Shown in pieces: positions 32,618-41,226 of a DNA stretch of 64,000 bases; the stretch's first letter is position 1; each line of letters starts with the position of its first letter. Under the pieces are notes generated by a model. It made no database searches, had not been told where the DNA came from, and saw only the letters and a list, made by a program, of their open reading frames with translations. Source of the stretch: Cohnella nanjingensis (GTDB lineage: Bacteria; Bacillota; Bacilli; Paenibacillales; Paenibacillaceae); assembly GCF_014212125.1 (NCBI RefSeq), contig NZ_JACJVP010000041.1, positions 469 through 64,468 of the forward strand. The letters are read 5' to 3'. A program made the position numbers and the translations under genes.

Positions 32618-32660
32618 CGAAGCCCCCGTCTCTTCCCCTTGCGGAAGGATGGGGGCTTCC
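32618..32660 (+). terminator. Hairpin after the membrane-protein gene
   Basis: Arms GAAGCCCCC and GGGGGCTTC, with inner TCTTCC/GGAAGGA. The T tail is weak (CTTGTG). It probably ends the gene at 31794. Its right arm resembles the unit of the following minisatellite. Confidence 0.6.
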
Positions 32661-32840
32661 TTGTGACGGGGCCTCTGTATGGATGGGGGTTTCCTATGGA
32701 TGAGGGTTTCCTATGGATGAGGGTTTCCTATGGATGAGGGTTTCCTATGGATGAGGGTTTTCCTATATGGGGGGGGTTCCTGTGGATGGGGTTTTCCTGT
32801 GGATAGGGGCTTCCTTATGGATGGGGGGCATTTTCCAAAG
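32641..32840. repeat. 17-bp minisatellite related to a hairpin arm
   Basis: Units TTTCCTATGGATGAGGG repeat four or five times nearly exactly from about 32693 to 32760, then degenerate (TTCCTGTGGATGGGG). The series begins at the hairpin arm GGATGGGGGCTTCC at 32648. About nine copies in all. Non-coding; no gene is seen between 32523 and 32984. Confidence 0.85.
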
Positions 32841-32984
32841 GGACGGTTCGTTGTCATCCGCCACTGTGCGCCGCGGTTCATCTCCCTCCGCCGCCATCCG
32901 CTACCTATATCCACTCGAAGCAGATCGTGTTACAATGGCCCACATATATAGATCAGATTCATCCAAGGAGAGAGGCCGTACCGC

Positions 32985-34199
32985 ATGGAAATCACGAATT
33001 CGAACAAGCCACGTTTTCCGTTCCCGCTCTTGTGTCTGACCCTCGGCGCCTTCGCGATCGGCATGACCGAGTTCGTCATCATGGGCCTGCTGCCGAATGT
33101 GGCGCATGACCTCCAGGTGACCATCCCCCAAGCTGGCATGCTGATTACGAGTTATGCCCTGGGCGTCGCGGCCGGCGCGCCCGTGCTGACCATCCTGACC
33201 CATCGACTGCCCCAGAAAAAGCTGCTCGTCCTGCTCGTGAGCATGTTCATCTTCGGCAACCTGGTGTCCGCGATCGCGCCGACCTATCCGCTGCTCATCG
33301 CCGCCCGCGTCCTGACGGCGCTCTCGCACGGCACGTTCCTCGGCGTCGGCACGATTATCGCCTCCCGCCTCGTCCCGCCCGAGAAGCGCGCGGGCGCCGT
33401 GTCCCTCGTTCTGGCCGGCTTGACGATCGCGAACATCGTCGGCGTCCCGTTCGGCACCTTCGTCGGCCAGCAGTTCGGCTGGCGCGCCTCGTTCGGCGCG
33501 ATCACGCTGCTCGGGCTGGTCGCGCTCGTCGGGATCATCCGGTTCATTCCCGTCATCCGTCAAGACGGGCACGCCAGCTTGGCCAAAGAGATCCGCGGCG
33601 TGCTGAACCCCCAGGTGCTGCTGATCCTGCTCACCGGCGCGCTGGGCTGCGGCAGCTTGTTCGCGCTCTTCACGTATATCACGCCCATCCTGGAATCGAT
33701 CAGCGGCTTCGCGGAGCATAGCGTCGCCTGGATCCTGGTCCTGTTCGGCATCGGCGTCACGATCGGCAATATGCTGGGCGGCAAGCTGGCGGATTGGAAG
33801 CTCATGCCTTCCTTGATCGCGAACTTCGCCGCACTGGCGGTGATCCTCGCGCTCTTGACCCTGGCATTCCGCGAACCGGTCCTCGCGGTCGTTACCGTCT
33901 TCGTCTGGGGCATCGCCGCCTTCGGCATCCTCCCCGGCATCCAGCTGCGCATCCTGAATCTGGCGCATGAGGCGCCGCTGCTGGCGTCGACCTCCAGCCA
34001 TTCCGTCTTGAATCTCGGCAATGCCGGCGGCGCGTATCTCGGCGGCGTCGTCATCACCCATGCCGGTCTGTCCCAGGTGCCTCTACTGGCGTCCGGTCTG
34101 GCCGTCCTCGGATTGGTCGCCGCGCTGGGCAGCGTCGCGCTTGAACGCAAGGTAAGCGCGCGCGTAGCCGCCCGACGGGCGGCGGTCGGTTCATCATAA
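32985..34199 (+). CDS. MFS efflux transporter (AraJ/PbuE-like)
   Basis: This 404-aa transporter of the drug:H+ antiporter-1 type has twelve helices. Helix 1 carries LGAFAIGMTEFVIMGLLP, the signature of the AraJ/PbuE/NepI group. The usual position of motif A has HRLPQKK rather than the consensus GxLaDrxGrr. Transport is probably export of a small sugar, purine or drug; substrate is not decided by sequence. AGGAGAGAGG precedes the ATG. A GNAT gene follows after 40 bp and may be cotranscribed. Confidence 0.85.
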   Translation: MEITNSNKPRFPFPLLCLTLGAFAIGMTEFVIMGLLPNVAHDLQVTIPQAGMLITSYALGVAAGAPVLTILTHRLPQKKLLVLLVSMFIFGNLVSAIAPTYPLLIAARVLTALSHGTFLGVGTIIASRLVPPEKRAGAVSLVLAGLTIANIVGVPFGTFVGQQFGWRASFGAITLLGLVALVGIIRFIPVIRQDGHASLAKEIRGVLNPQVLLILLTGALGCGSLFALFTYITPILESISGFAEHSVAWILVLFGIGVTIGNMLGGKLADWKLMPSLIANFAALAVILALLTLAFREPVLAVVTVFVWGIAAFGILPGIQLRILNLAHEAPLLASTSSHSVLNLGNAGGAYLGGVVITHAGLSQVPLLASGLAVLGLVAALGSVALERKVSARVAARRAAVGSS

Positions 34200-34239
34200 G
34201 CAAAAGTCCCCTCTCCTACCGAAACGAGGTGTCACGAAC

Positions 34240-35061
34240 ATGTCCATCCCGCTTCAGCGGTTGAAGACCGCGTCCAAAGACAATCTGATCGCCTATATGT
34301 CGGCGCTCGGCAGACACGTTCCCGGTTTCGAATGCACAAGGGACGGCCGGTTGATCCGCATCTCGGCCGACATGCCGTATCCGATGTTCAACCGAATCCT
34401 CGAGACGCCGACGGATTTGACTGCGGCGGCGCTGACGAGTCTCATCCAGAGAGTACAAGCAAGATATGCCCGGCGGGGATCGCCGATGATGTGGATCGAC
34501 TGGGACGGGGAAGAGAACCCCGAGCTAGCCGAGAGACTCCTCGGCACCGGCTTCGCGCTGAGCGGCAGGATCCCCGGCATGGGGCTTGCGCTAGCGGAGT
34601 TCAAGGAAGAGATGCCCGCGATCCCCGGGCTGGCGATCTCCTCCTTGACGAAGGCGGAGGAATTCGAGGTATACAAGGCCGTATCCGCCCAAACGTTCGG
34701 CTTGCCGCTCCCTTTGAACGCGCTGCTCGTCGACGCCATCGCCGGCGAGGCGCTTCGGGGCGACGGCAGGACCGTCTCGTATCTCGCGGAGCTGGACGGC
34801 GTTCCCGTCGCGATCGCTACGTCGTTCAACCAAGGCGAAGTCGCCGGCATTTATAATGTAGGAACGCTCCCGTCCGTACGCGGCAAAGGCATCGGGCGCG
34901 CCGTTACGGTACACGCGGTTCGGGAAGCCCGGGACGCCGGCGCATCCTTGGCCGTGCTTCAGGCCTCCAAGATGGGAGAGCCCGTCTACCGCAGGATCGG
35001 CTTTCAGGACGGCCTCATGATCGGACTCTATCAATGGGAACCGCCTGCGGCCGCTTTCTGA
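34240..35061 (+). CDS. GNAT-family acetyltransferase
   Basis: This 273-aa protein has a C-terminal GNAT domain with NVGTLPSVRGKGIGRAVTVHAV (acetyl-CoA loop, about 205-226) and VYRRIGFQDG. The first 120 residues are a less conserved N-terminal domain. Substrate unknown. ACGAGGTGTCACGAAC lies before the ATG. A perfect terminator follows, making MFS-GNAT a two-gene unit. Confidence 0.8.
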   Translation: MSIPLQRLKTASKDNLIAYMSALGRHVPGFECTRDGRLIRISADMPYPMFNRILETPTDLTAAALTSLIQRVQARYARRGSPMMWIDWDGEENPELAERLLGTGFALSGRIPGMGLALAEFKEEMPAIPGLAISSLTKAEEFEVYKAVSAQTFGLPLPLNALLVDAIAGEALRGDGRTVSYLAELDGVPVAIATSFNQGEVAGIYNVGTLPSVRGKGIGRAVTVHAVREARDAGASLAVLQASKMGEPVYRRIGFQDGLMIGLYQWEPPAAAF

Positions 35062-35075
35062 GCGTTCGGAACGAC

Positions 35076-35110
35076 AAAGCCCGTGCCAGCTTCGCGCTGG
35101 CACGGGCTTT
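35076..35110. terminator. Bidirectional terminator
   Basis: Perfect 15-bp arms AAAGCCCGTGCCAGC and GCTGGCACGGGCTTT around a 5-nt loop, between convergent GNAT and DUF1700 genes. Confidence 0.93.
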
Positions 35111-35115
35111 TGTGC

Positions 35116-35697
35116 TCACATCGGACGCATCTTCGACTGCATGGACTTGACCGGCAATACCGCTCTGTAGCGGTCGGATAGGGACGTCAGGTACTTGCGC
35201 AAGCCTCTCCAGCTGATATATGCGATCCCGCCGACGATGGCGCCGACCGGGATCGCGACAGCCATGCTCCACAGCGTCGGCACCTCCATGCCCGGCGCGA
35301 TGGACATATTGATCCAAGTGACGCCGAACGTACGTATAACGCCGGCCAGGAAGATCAAGACGGAACAGAATCCGAAGCCATAGGCGAGGACCGCCAGCAC
35401 CGGCACGACCATCACGCTCAGCAGGCCCGCCGTGCAGTAGAATCCCACGAGCGTCATCACGTCTTTGAACGAACGCATGGACACGCTCCCGATCAGGCGC
35501 TCGCTGCGATAAGCCCGAGCGAGCTTGCGCGGGTCGCCAAGCCTGGCAAGAATGACCCCTTCCGGTTCGCCGTTCGCCGCGCCTTCTACGATGTGGCTCT
35601 CGATCTCGCGCACGGCGTCGAGCCGCTCCGTTTCGGGCAGCTTCTCCAGGTAATGATACAACTTATCCAAATAGGCTTTTCCTTGAGGGGTAATCAT
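35116..35697 (-). CDS. DUF1700-type membrane protein
   Basis: This 193-aa protein begins with a soluble region of about 75 residues (LDKLYHYLEKLPETERLDAV, REIESHI...GDPRKLARAY) typical of DUF1700, followed by three or four helices. Such proteins are often encoded next to PadR regulators and their role is unknown. Its ATG overlaps the PadR stop (ATGA), with GGAGG nine bases ahead. Confidence 0.82.
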   Translation of the reverse strand: MITPQGKAYLDKLYHYLEKLPETERLDAVREIESHIVEGAANGEPEGVILARLGDPRKLARAYRSERLIGSVSMRSFKDVMTLVGFYCTAGLLSVMVVPVLAVLAYGFGFCSVLIFLAGVIRTFGVTWINMSIAPGMEVPTLWSMAVAIPVGAIVGGIAYISWRGLRKYLTSLSDRYRAVLPVKSMQSKMRPM

Positions 35698-36038
35698 ATC
35701 GGTTCTCCTCCATACGTTTCGATTTGCCGGACAGCTCCGCCGATCTTGTGCCACTCCGCCGACATCATATCCATAAGGCTTATCCCGATACCGGTCAGCC
35801 GGTAATACTTCCGCGGCGGGCCGGATTCGGATTCCTGCCAATACGATTCGATGATCTGATCCTTGAGCAGCCTACGCAGCAGCGGGTAGAGCGTTCCCTC
35901 CGTAACGGCAAGCGGCTCCCACCTCGAGAGCAGCGTCACCAGCTCGTAGCCATACCTCGGTTCCTTCCCGATCAGTTGCAGGATGCAATACTCCAGCAAG
36001 CCGCGGCGAACCTGTGAGGTCCATTCGGACATATCCAT
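35694..36038 (-). CDS. PadR-family regulator
   Basis: This 114-aa winged-helix repressor has RRGLLEYCILQLIGKEPRYG, YELVTLLSRW, EGTLYPLLRRL and SGPPRKYYRLT, all standard for the family. It may start at the second Met (MSEWTSQV), six bases on. A dyad stands 20 bp upstream. It is translationally coupled to the DUF1700 gene, its likely effector or target. Confidence 0.9.
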   Translation of the reverse strand: MDMSEWTSQVRRGLLEYCILQLIGKEPRYGYELVTLLSRWEPLAVTEGTLYPLLRRLLKDQIIESYWQESESGPPRKYYRLTGIGISLMDMMSAEWHKIGGAVRQIETYGGEPI

Positions 36039-36058
36039 CCTTGCGACCGCTCCCTTCG

Positions 36059-36080
36059 GTACTATGTTATCACGTAGTAC
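36059..36080. promoter_or_regulatory. Probable PadR operator
   Basis: Perfect arms GTACTA and TAGTAC are separated by 10 bp, directly ahead of the padR gene. This fits autoregulation. Confidence 0.6.
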
Positions 36081-36105
36081 TGTGCCGCACAAGGTACCTT
36101 GCAAC

Positions 36106-36145
36106 AAAAAAACGCAACCGCTGTATTTGAGCTTGCGACTGCGTT
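36106..36145 (-). terminator. Terminator of the EamA transporter gene
   Basis: Arms AAACGCAACCGC and GCGACTGCGTTT pair at 10 of 12 positions; a T run follows on the minus strand (A run 36106-36111). Confidence 0.75.
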
Positions 36146-36160
36146 TATTCTCGACGGACG

Positions 36161-37054
36161 TTAGAGCGCCTTCGTCTGCAGCTTCCGATCCGTTCGCCGC
36201 TCTCTCCCCGAAGCCGGGCGCTTCACTAGAAAGATCCCAACGAGGATAAGGAACCCGCCTGCGTATACATACCATTGGACGACCTCCCGCAAGAGGAGCC
36301 AGCCGGACAGGACGCCGAAGAACGGCGCCAGGAATAGAAAAGCGCTGGTCTTGCCGGGATCCCCGGCGTTCAACAGGTAATACCAGGTCGTGAATTGAAC
36401 GATAGAGCCCAAAATCGCCAGGTAGAGCACGATGCCGACCGAAGCCCCGGTCAGAATCAGCCTCGGCGTCTCCAGGGTTACGCCCATCATGAGCAACAGC
36501 AGACCGCCGAACAGCATCTGATAGGCCGTCAGCGCCCAGATGTTCAGCTTGGAGCCCCACTTGGCCACGAGGATCGTCGCGAATGCCCAAGCGATCGCCG
36601 AACCCAGACCTAGCAGCGTCCCGCTCTTCAACTGCAGCTGGAACCCCAAGGTAGCCGCTACGCCTACGAAGCCGATCACGACGCCGAGCCATTGCGAAGC
36701 CCGGTACCGCGTCCGAAGCAGCCACGCGCCGAACAAGACGACGAGCAGCGGATTCGCGAATGTGAGGATCGAAGACTCCCCCGCCGTGATCGTCCGCAAG
36801 CTGAGGAAGATGCAGCCCATAACCGCCGCCGTCTGACATGCGCCGACCGCCGCGATCTTGGTCCAGCCTGTTGCCGAGCCCGGTAGCCCTCTCCTTCCTA
36901 CCCACAGAGCCATCAATACGCCGGCGAGCGTGAAGCGAATCCCGGCCAACAGCAGCGGAGAGCCATAGTCCAGTCCCAACTTGCCCACCGCAAAGGAAGA
37001 GCCCATCATCGCGGTCGCCATAAGGACCAGCATGCCGTGTCGTATAGGATGCAT
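36161..37054 (-). CDS. EamA-family (DMT) transporter
   Basis: This 297-aa transporter has ten helices in two EamA repeats. It begins GMLVLMATAMMGSSFAVGKL, and the second repeat starts LLGLGSAIAWAFATILVAKW. It probably exports small metabolites. A basic tail (GRERRTDRKLQ) lies in the cytoplasm. No substrate can be named. It has its own terminator. Confidence 0.88.
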   Translation of the reverse strand: MHPIRHGMLVLMATAMMGSSFAVGKLGLDYGSPLLLAGIRFTLAGVLMALWVGRRGLPGSATGWTKIAAVGACQTAAVMGCIFLSLRTITAGESSILTFANPLLVVLFGAWLLRTRYRASQWLGVVIGFVGVAATLGFQLQLKSGTLLGLGSAIAWAFATILVAKWGSKLNIWALTAYQMLFGGLLLLMMGVTLETPRLILTGASVGIVLYLAILGSIVQFTTWYYLLNAGDPGKTSAFLFLAPFFGVLSGWLLLREVVQWYVYAGGFLILVGIFLVKRPASGRERRTDRKLQTKAL

Positions 37055-37254
37055 TTCTCGTTTCCCCCTCTTGCTTGTTGGAACGAGCGTAACATCTCAA
37101 TCTTACAGCGTTCATCGAAATATGGATGTCATTCATGCGAGCGATTGGGGGACAGCGCGGAAAGGAAGCGGCAATGGCAATGCATGCGGAATTCGGCCGT
37201 GTCAGCAGGTTAAACGGTTTCGGCACCACTTGCAGCAATCGGGTAGAACAAGCA

Positions 37255-37279
37255 GAAAAAGGACGCTTTCGCGTCCTCT
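37255..37279 (-). terminator. Terminator of the DUF2277 gene
   Basis: Arms AGGACGC and GCGTCCT with a TTTC loop, followed on the minus strand by a T run (AAAAA, 37256-37260). Confidence 0.75.
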
Positions 37280-37306
37280 TCCGTTTGGGGAATATCCGAT
37301 CTCGGC

Positions 37307-37585
37307 TTAGTCTTCCGCGAGGCCGAAGCGCTTGGCATTTCTCAAGCGAGCGCGTTCGGCTTCGATCTCGCGGTTGCGAGGCTCGGCTTGGGTGACCAGG
37401 GAATCCAGCAGGTTGCGCGCGACCGCCGCCACCTCGTCGACGGCGCGATGGAACGCCTCCGCGTTCGCCTTCGATGGCTCGTTGAATCCGGAAAGCTTCC
37501 GTACGAACTGCAGCGAAGCGGCGCGGACCTCGTCCTCGGTCGCCGGCGGTTCGAAGTTGAACAGCGTCTTAATATTTCGGCACAT
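37307..37585 (-). CDS. DUF2277 protein
   Basis: This 92-aa protein begins MCRNIKTLFNFEPPATEDEV and contains LQFVRKLSGFNEPSKAN and LDSLVT, close to the DUF2277 family, best known from actinobacteria and proteobacteria. Function unknown. GGAG stands six bases before the ATG at 37585. It is a single-gene unit with its own terminator. Confidence 0.88.
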   Translation of the reverse strand: MCRNIKTLFNFEPPATEDEVRAASLQFVRKLSGFNEPSKANAEAFHRAVDEVAAVARNLLDSLVTQAEPRNREIEAERARLRNAKRFGLAED

Positions 37586-37840
37586 GGCGGTCTCCTTTGG
37601 CAGTATGTCGTTACGTTCATCATACTGCACGCCGCCGCGCCTCGCCAGTCATGCGCGGACACGCCCAAAAATCGAATAAGTATTGAAGGCGATCTCGCCC
37701 CGAATCGCCCAACGATTACCGGAAGCGGCTGGCTGCTTCGGATGGGAGCGGCGGCAAGGTTTCAAGCGGGGGCGAATTTCTGGTATGATAGAGCGTATCT
37801 ACCGGAACGTCTGATCCCATCGCAAAAGGAGGCCTCTTGC

Positions 37841-40800
37841 ATGAGCGCCCTGATCACCCGCCGGACCGTCAAGCTGCTCTGCGGACGGATCGCCTTCGAG
37901 AGCGGGGAAGCGTACGTCCGGGCGGGCAAGGTGATCTTCACCCGCTACGATGCGGCCGCGCGTCTGTACGAAGCCGAAGTGCAAGGCAGCGGCAAAGGCC
38001 GCTACGAAGTGACCGTTCGGCTCTCGTCCGCAGGGGACGTGGACGCGCGGTGCGCCTGCCCCTCCCTGGCCTCCTACGACAAATACTGCAATCATATCGC
38101 AGCCGTGCTGCTCCAAGTGTCGCGCGACCAACAAGCCGCCGGCGCGAAGGCGTCCGCGGCGCGGCTCGCTGCGCGATCTGCCGCCGCGCCGGAAGACTCG
38201 GCCGATCCCGACGGCCCCGGCGAGTCGAGGCTGGCCGACGGCGTGCTCAGCCTTTTCGAGGACAAGCCGGCGCTTCCGAGCGGCCCCCGCTTGCTGTTCG
38301 ACGCGCGGACGCCGCTGATCGTCGAGATCGAATGCAGGGCCTTTCGCTATGCCGACGGCAAGGCGCTGTTCGCCATCGAGCTGAAGCTCGGACCGAAGCG
38401 GACGTTCGCCGTCCCGCGCATCCGCGACTTCTTGGCGCGCGTCGACCGGGGGACGTCCTATCCGTTCACGAAGCTGTTCGCCTACGATCCGGAGCAGCAC
38501 AGATTCGGTCCCGAAGACGACGCGGTCATTCGCCGGCTGATCCGAATCAGCCGCGACGAGGCGCTGTACCGCGAGACCGCGAGCCTCTACCCGGCCGGCG
38601 GTCCGAGCGGCGACCGCTTGCTGCCCGTGCCGCCCGCCGCCTGGCCGGAGCTGCTCGCCCTGCTGGAGCGCGCGCCCGGCGCGCGGATCGTCCAGGGCGA
38701 CCGCGTCTACGAGCGGGTCGCATCGTCGAACGAGCGGATGCCGCTGCGGTTTGCTTTCGGCCGGGACGACAGCCAGCGGGAGCCGCATATGCCCGGCCGC
38801 GAGGGGCACGAAGCCGGTGACGGCGGCTACCTGCTGCAGGCCGAAGGGCTGGACGAGGTCGTCGTCATGGAAGGCTACGAGACCGTGCTCGCCGGCGGCA
38901 TGCTGTACAAGCCGGGCGCAGCCTCGTGCGGACGCCTCGCGGAGCTGAAGCGCATGCTGGACGACGCGCGCGGAGCGCCGGTCCGGATTCCCGCCTCGCG
39001 GATGGAAGCCTTCATGGCGCGCGTCGTCCCGGGCTTGATGAAGCTGGGCAGCGTTCATATCGCCGATACGGTGTCCGATCGTCTGGTGCAAGCGCCGTTG
39101 AAGGCGAGTCTGTATCTGGACCGGGTTCGGGACCGGCTGCTCGCCGGCCTCGAATTCCAATACGGAGACATCGTCCTGAATCCGCTCGAAGGGCCCGACC
39201 CGGACCGCGGCGATCGGCGCATCCTGGTGCGGGACGGCGAGCGCGAGCGGCGCATCCTCCAGCTCATGGAGGAGAGCGCCTTCGCGAAGACCGAAGCCGG
39301 CTACGTCATGGGCGGCGACGAGGACGGCGAGTTCGAGTTCCTCTATCAAGTCGTGCCGCAGCTGGAGAAGCTCCTGACCGTCTACGCGACGTCGGCCGTG
39401 AAGCCTCGGCTGTTCGTCGGGTCCGCGCCCGCGAAGGTGAAGGTGGACGTGGATGAGCGGACCGACTGGATGGAATTCAAGTTCAATCTGTCCGGCATCC
39501 CGGAAGCGGAGATCCGCTCGCTGCTGAAGTCGCTAGAGGAGAAGCGCCGTTATCACCGTCTCCAGAACGGCGCGTTCGTCCCGCTGGAGCGCGCGGACTT
39601 CGCCGAGATCGGTCGCCTGCTGGACGGCATGGGCGTCCGAAGCTCGGATCTGAAGGGGACGACGCTCCGTCTGCCCGCCGTCCGCGGCCTGATCTTGATG
39701 AACGCGGACGAATCCGGATCGTCCGTGAAGCTGGGCCGTTCGCTGCGCCTGCTGCTCGCGAACATGCGCCACCCGGATCAGCTCGACTTCCCCGTCCCCG
39801 AACGGTTGGCTTCGGTGCTGCGGGATTACCAGGCATACGGTTACCAATGGCTGAAGACGCTCGCGCATTACCGCTTCGGCGGCATCCTCGCCGACGACAT
39901 GGGACTGGGCAAGACGGTGCAGAGCATCGCCTTCCTCCTCTCCGCGCTGCCCGAGCTTCGCGAGCGCGGGCAGCCCGCGCTCGTCGTCTGCCCGGCATCG
40001 CTCATGTACAACTGGCGGAGCGAGCTGGCCAAGTTCGCCCCGGAGCTGCGCGCCGTCATCGCGGACGGGAGCCGCGCGGAGCGCGAGGCGACGCTGCGGG
40101 ACATCTCCCGCACGGACGTCGTGATCACCTCGTATCCGCTGCTCCGCCGCGACATCGTCCGCTATGCGGCGCAGCCGTTCCATACGCTCGTGCTCGACGA
40201 GGCGCAGGCGTTCAAGAACCAGGCGACCCAGACGGCGCAAGCCGTCAAACGGATTCAGGCGACGCACCGCTTCGCGCTTACCGGCACGCCGGTGGAGAAT
40301 GCGCTGGAGGAGCTGCATTCGATCTTCGGCGCCGTGTTCCCGGAGCTGCTGCCAAGCCGTCGCGCGTTCGGCGAGATGTCCCGGGAGGCCGTGGCCGAGC
40401 GGATTCGCCCGTTCGTCCTCCGCCGGGTCAAGACGGACGTGCTCCGGGAGCTGCCGGACAAGATCGAGACGCTCCAGTCCTCCGACCTGCTGCCCGAGCA
40501 GAAGAAGCTCTACGCCGCCTATCTCGCCAAGCTGAAGGCGGAAGCGCTCAAGCATCTGGACAAGGAGACGTTCCACAAGAACCGGATCCGCATCCTCGCC
40601 GGCCTGACGCGCCTGCGCCAGCTGTGCTGCCATCCCGCCCTCTTCGTCGAAGACTATGCGGGCGGGTCGGCCAAGTTCGAGCAGCTGTTGGAGATTCTCG
40701 AGGAATGCCGGAGCGCGGGCAAGCGCGCGCTCGTCTTCTCGCAGTTCACCGAGATGCTCGGCCTCATCCGCCGGGAGCTCGGCGCGCGCGGGTTCACGCA

Positions 40801-41182
40801 CTTCTACCTGGACGGGCAGACGCCCGCCGCCGAGCGGCTGGAACTGTGCGACCGGTTCAACGGCGGCGAGCGGGACTTGTTCCTCGCTTCGCTCAAGGCC
40901 GGCGGCACGGGTCTGAACCTGACCGGCGCGGACACGGTCATCCTCTACGACCTCTGGTGGAACCCCGCCGTCGAACAGCAGGCCGCGGACCGCGTGCACC
41001 GGATCGGACAGATGAACGTCGTTCAGATCATCAGGCTCGTCGCGCAGGGCACGGTCGAGGACAAGATGTACGAGCTCCAGCAGCGCAAAAAGCATCTGAT
41101 CGACGAAGTGATCCAGCCCGGTCAGGAGGCGCTGTCCGCCTTGACCGAGCAGGAGATCCGCGAGTTGCTGTCGATCGGGTGA
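37841..41182 (+). CDS. SWIM zinc-finger SNF2 family helicase
   Basis: This 1113-aa protein couples ATP hydrolysis to movement along duplex DNA or remodelling of bound protein. The N-terminus has a SWIM zinc finger, CACPSLASYDKYCNHI (CxC...CxH), near residue 70. A long middle domain follows. The SNF2 ATPase lies in the last 450 residues: GILADDMGLGKTVQSIAFL (Walker A), VLDEAQAFKN (DEAQ box), ALTGTPVENALEEL, VFSQFTEMLGLI and WWNPAVEQQAADRVHRIGQ. GGAGG eight bases before ATG 37841 fixes the start. It stands alone. Role probably in DNA repair or transcription; no restriction or defence genes adjoin it. Confidence 0.93.
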   Translation: MSALITRRTVKLLCGRIAFESGEAYVRAGKVIFTRYDAAARLYEAEVQGSGKGRYEVTVRLSSAGDVDARCACPSLASYDKYCNHIAAVLLQVSRDQQAAGAKASAARLAARSAAAPEDSADPDGPGESRLADGVLSLFEDKPALPSGPRLLFDARTPLIVEIECRAFRYADGKALFAIELKLGPKRTFAVPRIRDFLARVDRGTSYPFTKLFAYDPEQHRFGPEDDAVIRRLIRISRDEALYRETASLYPAGGPSGDRLLPVPPAAWPELLALLERAPGARIVQGDRVYERVASSNERMPLRFAFGRDDSQREPHMPGREGHEAGDGGYLLQAEGLDEVVVMEGYETVLAGGMLYKPGAASCGRLAELKRMLDDARGAPVRIPASRMEAFMARVVPGLMKLGSVHIADTVSDRLVQAPLKASLYLDRVRDRLLAGLEFQYGDIVLNPLEGPDPDRGDRRILVRDGERERRILQLMEESAFAKTEAGYVMGGDEDGEFEFLYQVVPQLEKLLTVYATSAVKPRLFVGSAPAKVKVDVDERTDWMEFKFNLSGIPEAEIRSLLKSLEEKRRYHRLQNGAFVPLERADFAEIGRLLDGMGVRSSDLKGTTLRLPAVRGLILMNADESGSSVKLGRSLRLLLANMRHPDQLDFPVPERLASVLRDYQAYGYQWLKTLAHYRFGGILADDMGLGKTVQSIAFLLSALPELRERGQPALVVCPASLMYNWRSELAKFAPELRAVIADGSRAEREATLRDISRTDVVITSYPLLRRDIVRYAAQPFHTLVLDEAQAFKNQATQTAQAVKRIQATHRFALTGTPVENALEELHSIFGAVFPELLPSRRAFGEMSREAVAERIRPFVLRRVKTDVLRELPDKIETLQSSDLLPEQKKLYAAYLAKLKAEALKHLDKETFHKNRIRILAGLTRLRQLCCHPALFVEDYAGGSAKFEQLLEILEECRSAGKRALVFSQFTEMLGLIRRELGARGFTHFYLDGQTPAAERLELCDRFNGGERDLFLASLKAGGTGLNLTGADTVILYDLWWNPAVEQQAADRVHRIGQMNVVQIIRLVAQGTVEDKMYELQQRKKHLIDEVIQPGQEALSALTEQEIRELLSIG

Positions 41183-41226
41183 ATGAAGCGCCGCTTTTGA
41201 AGCTGAATAAATCGGGCGATCGCAAG

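Noticed and set aside
35694..37238. 514-codon frame joining PadR with upstream text
   Set aside because: Only the last 114 codons are PadR; the rest is antiphase to the EamA transporter gene and crosses its terminator.
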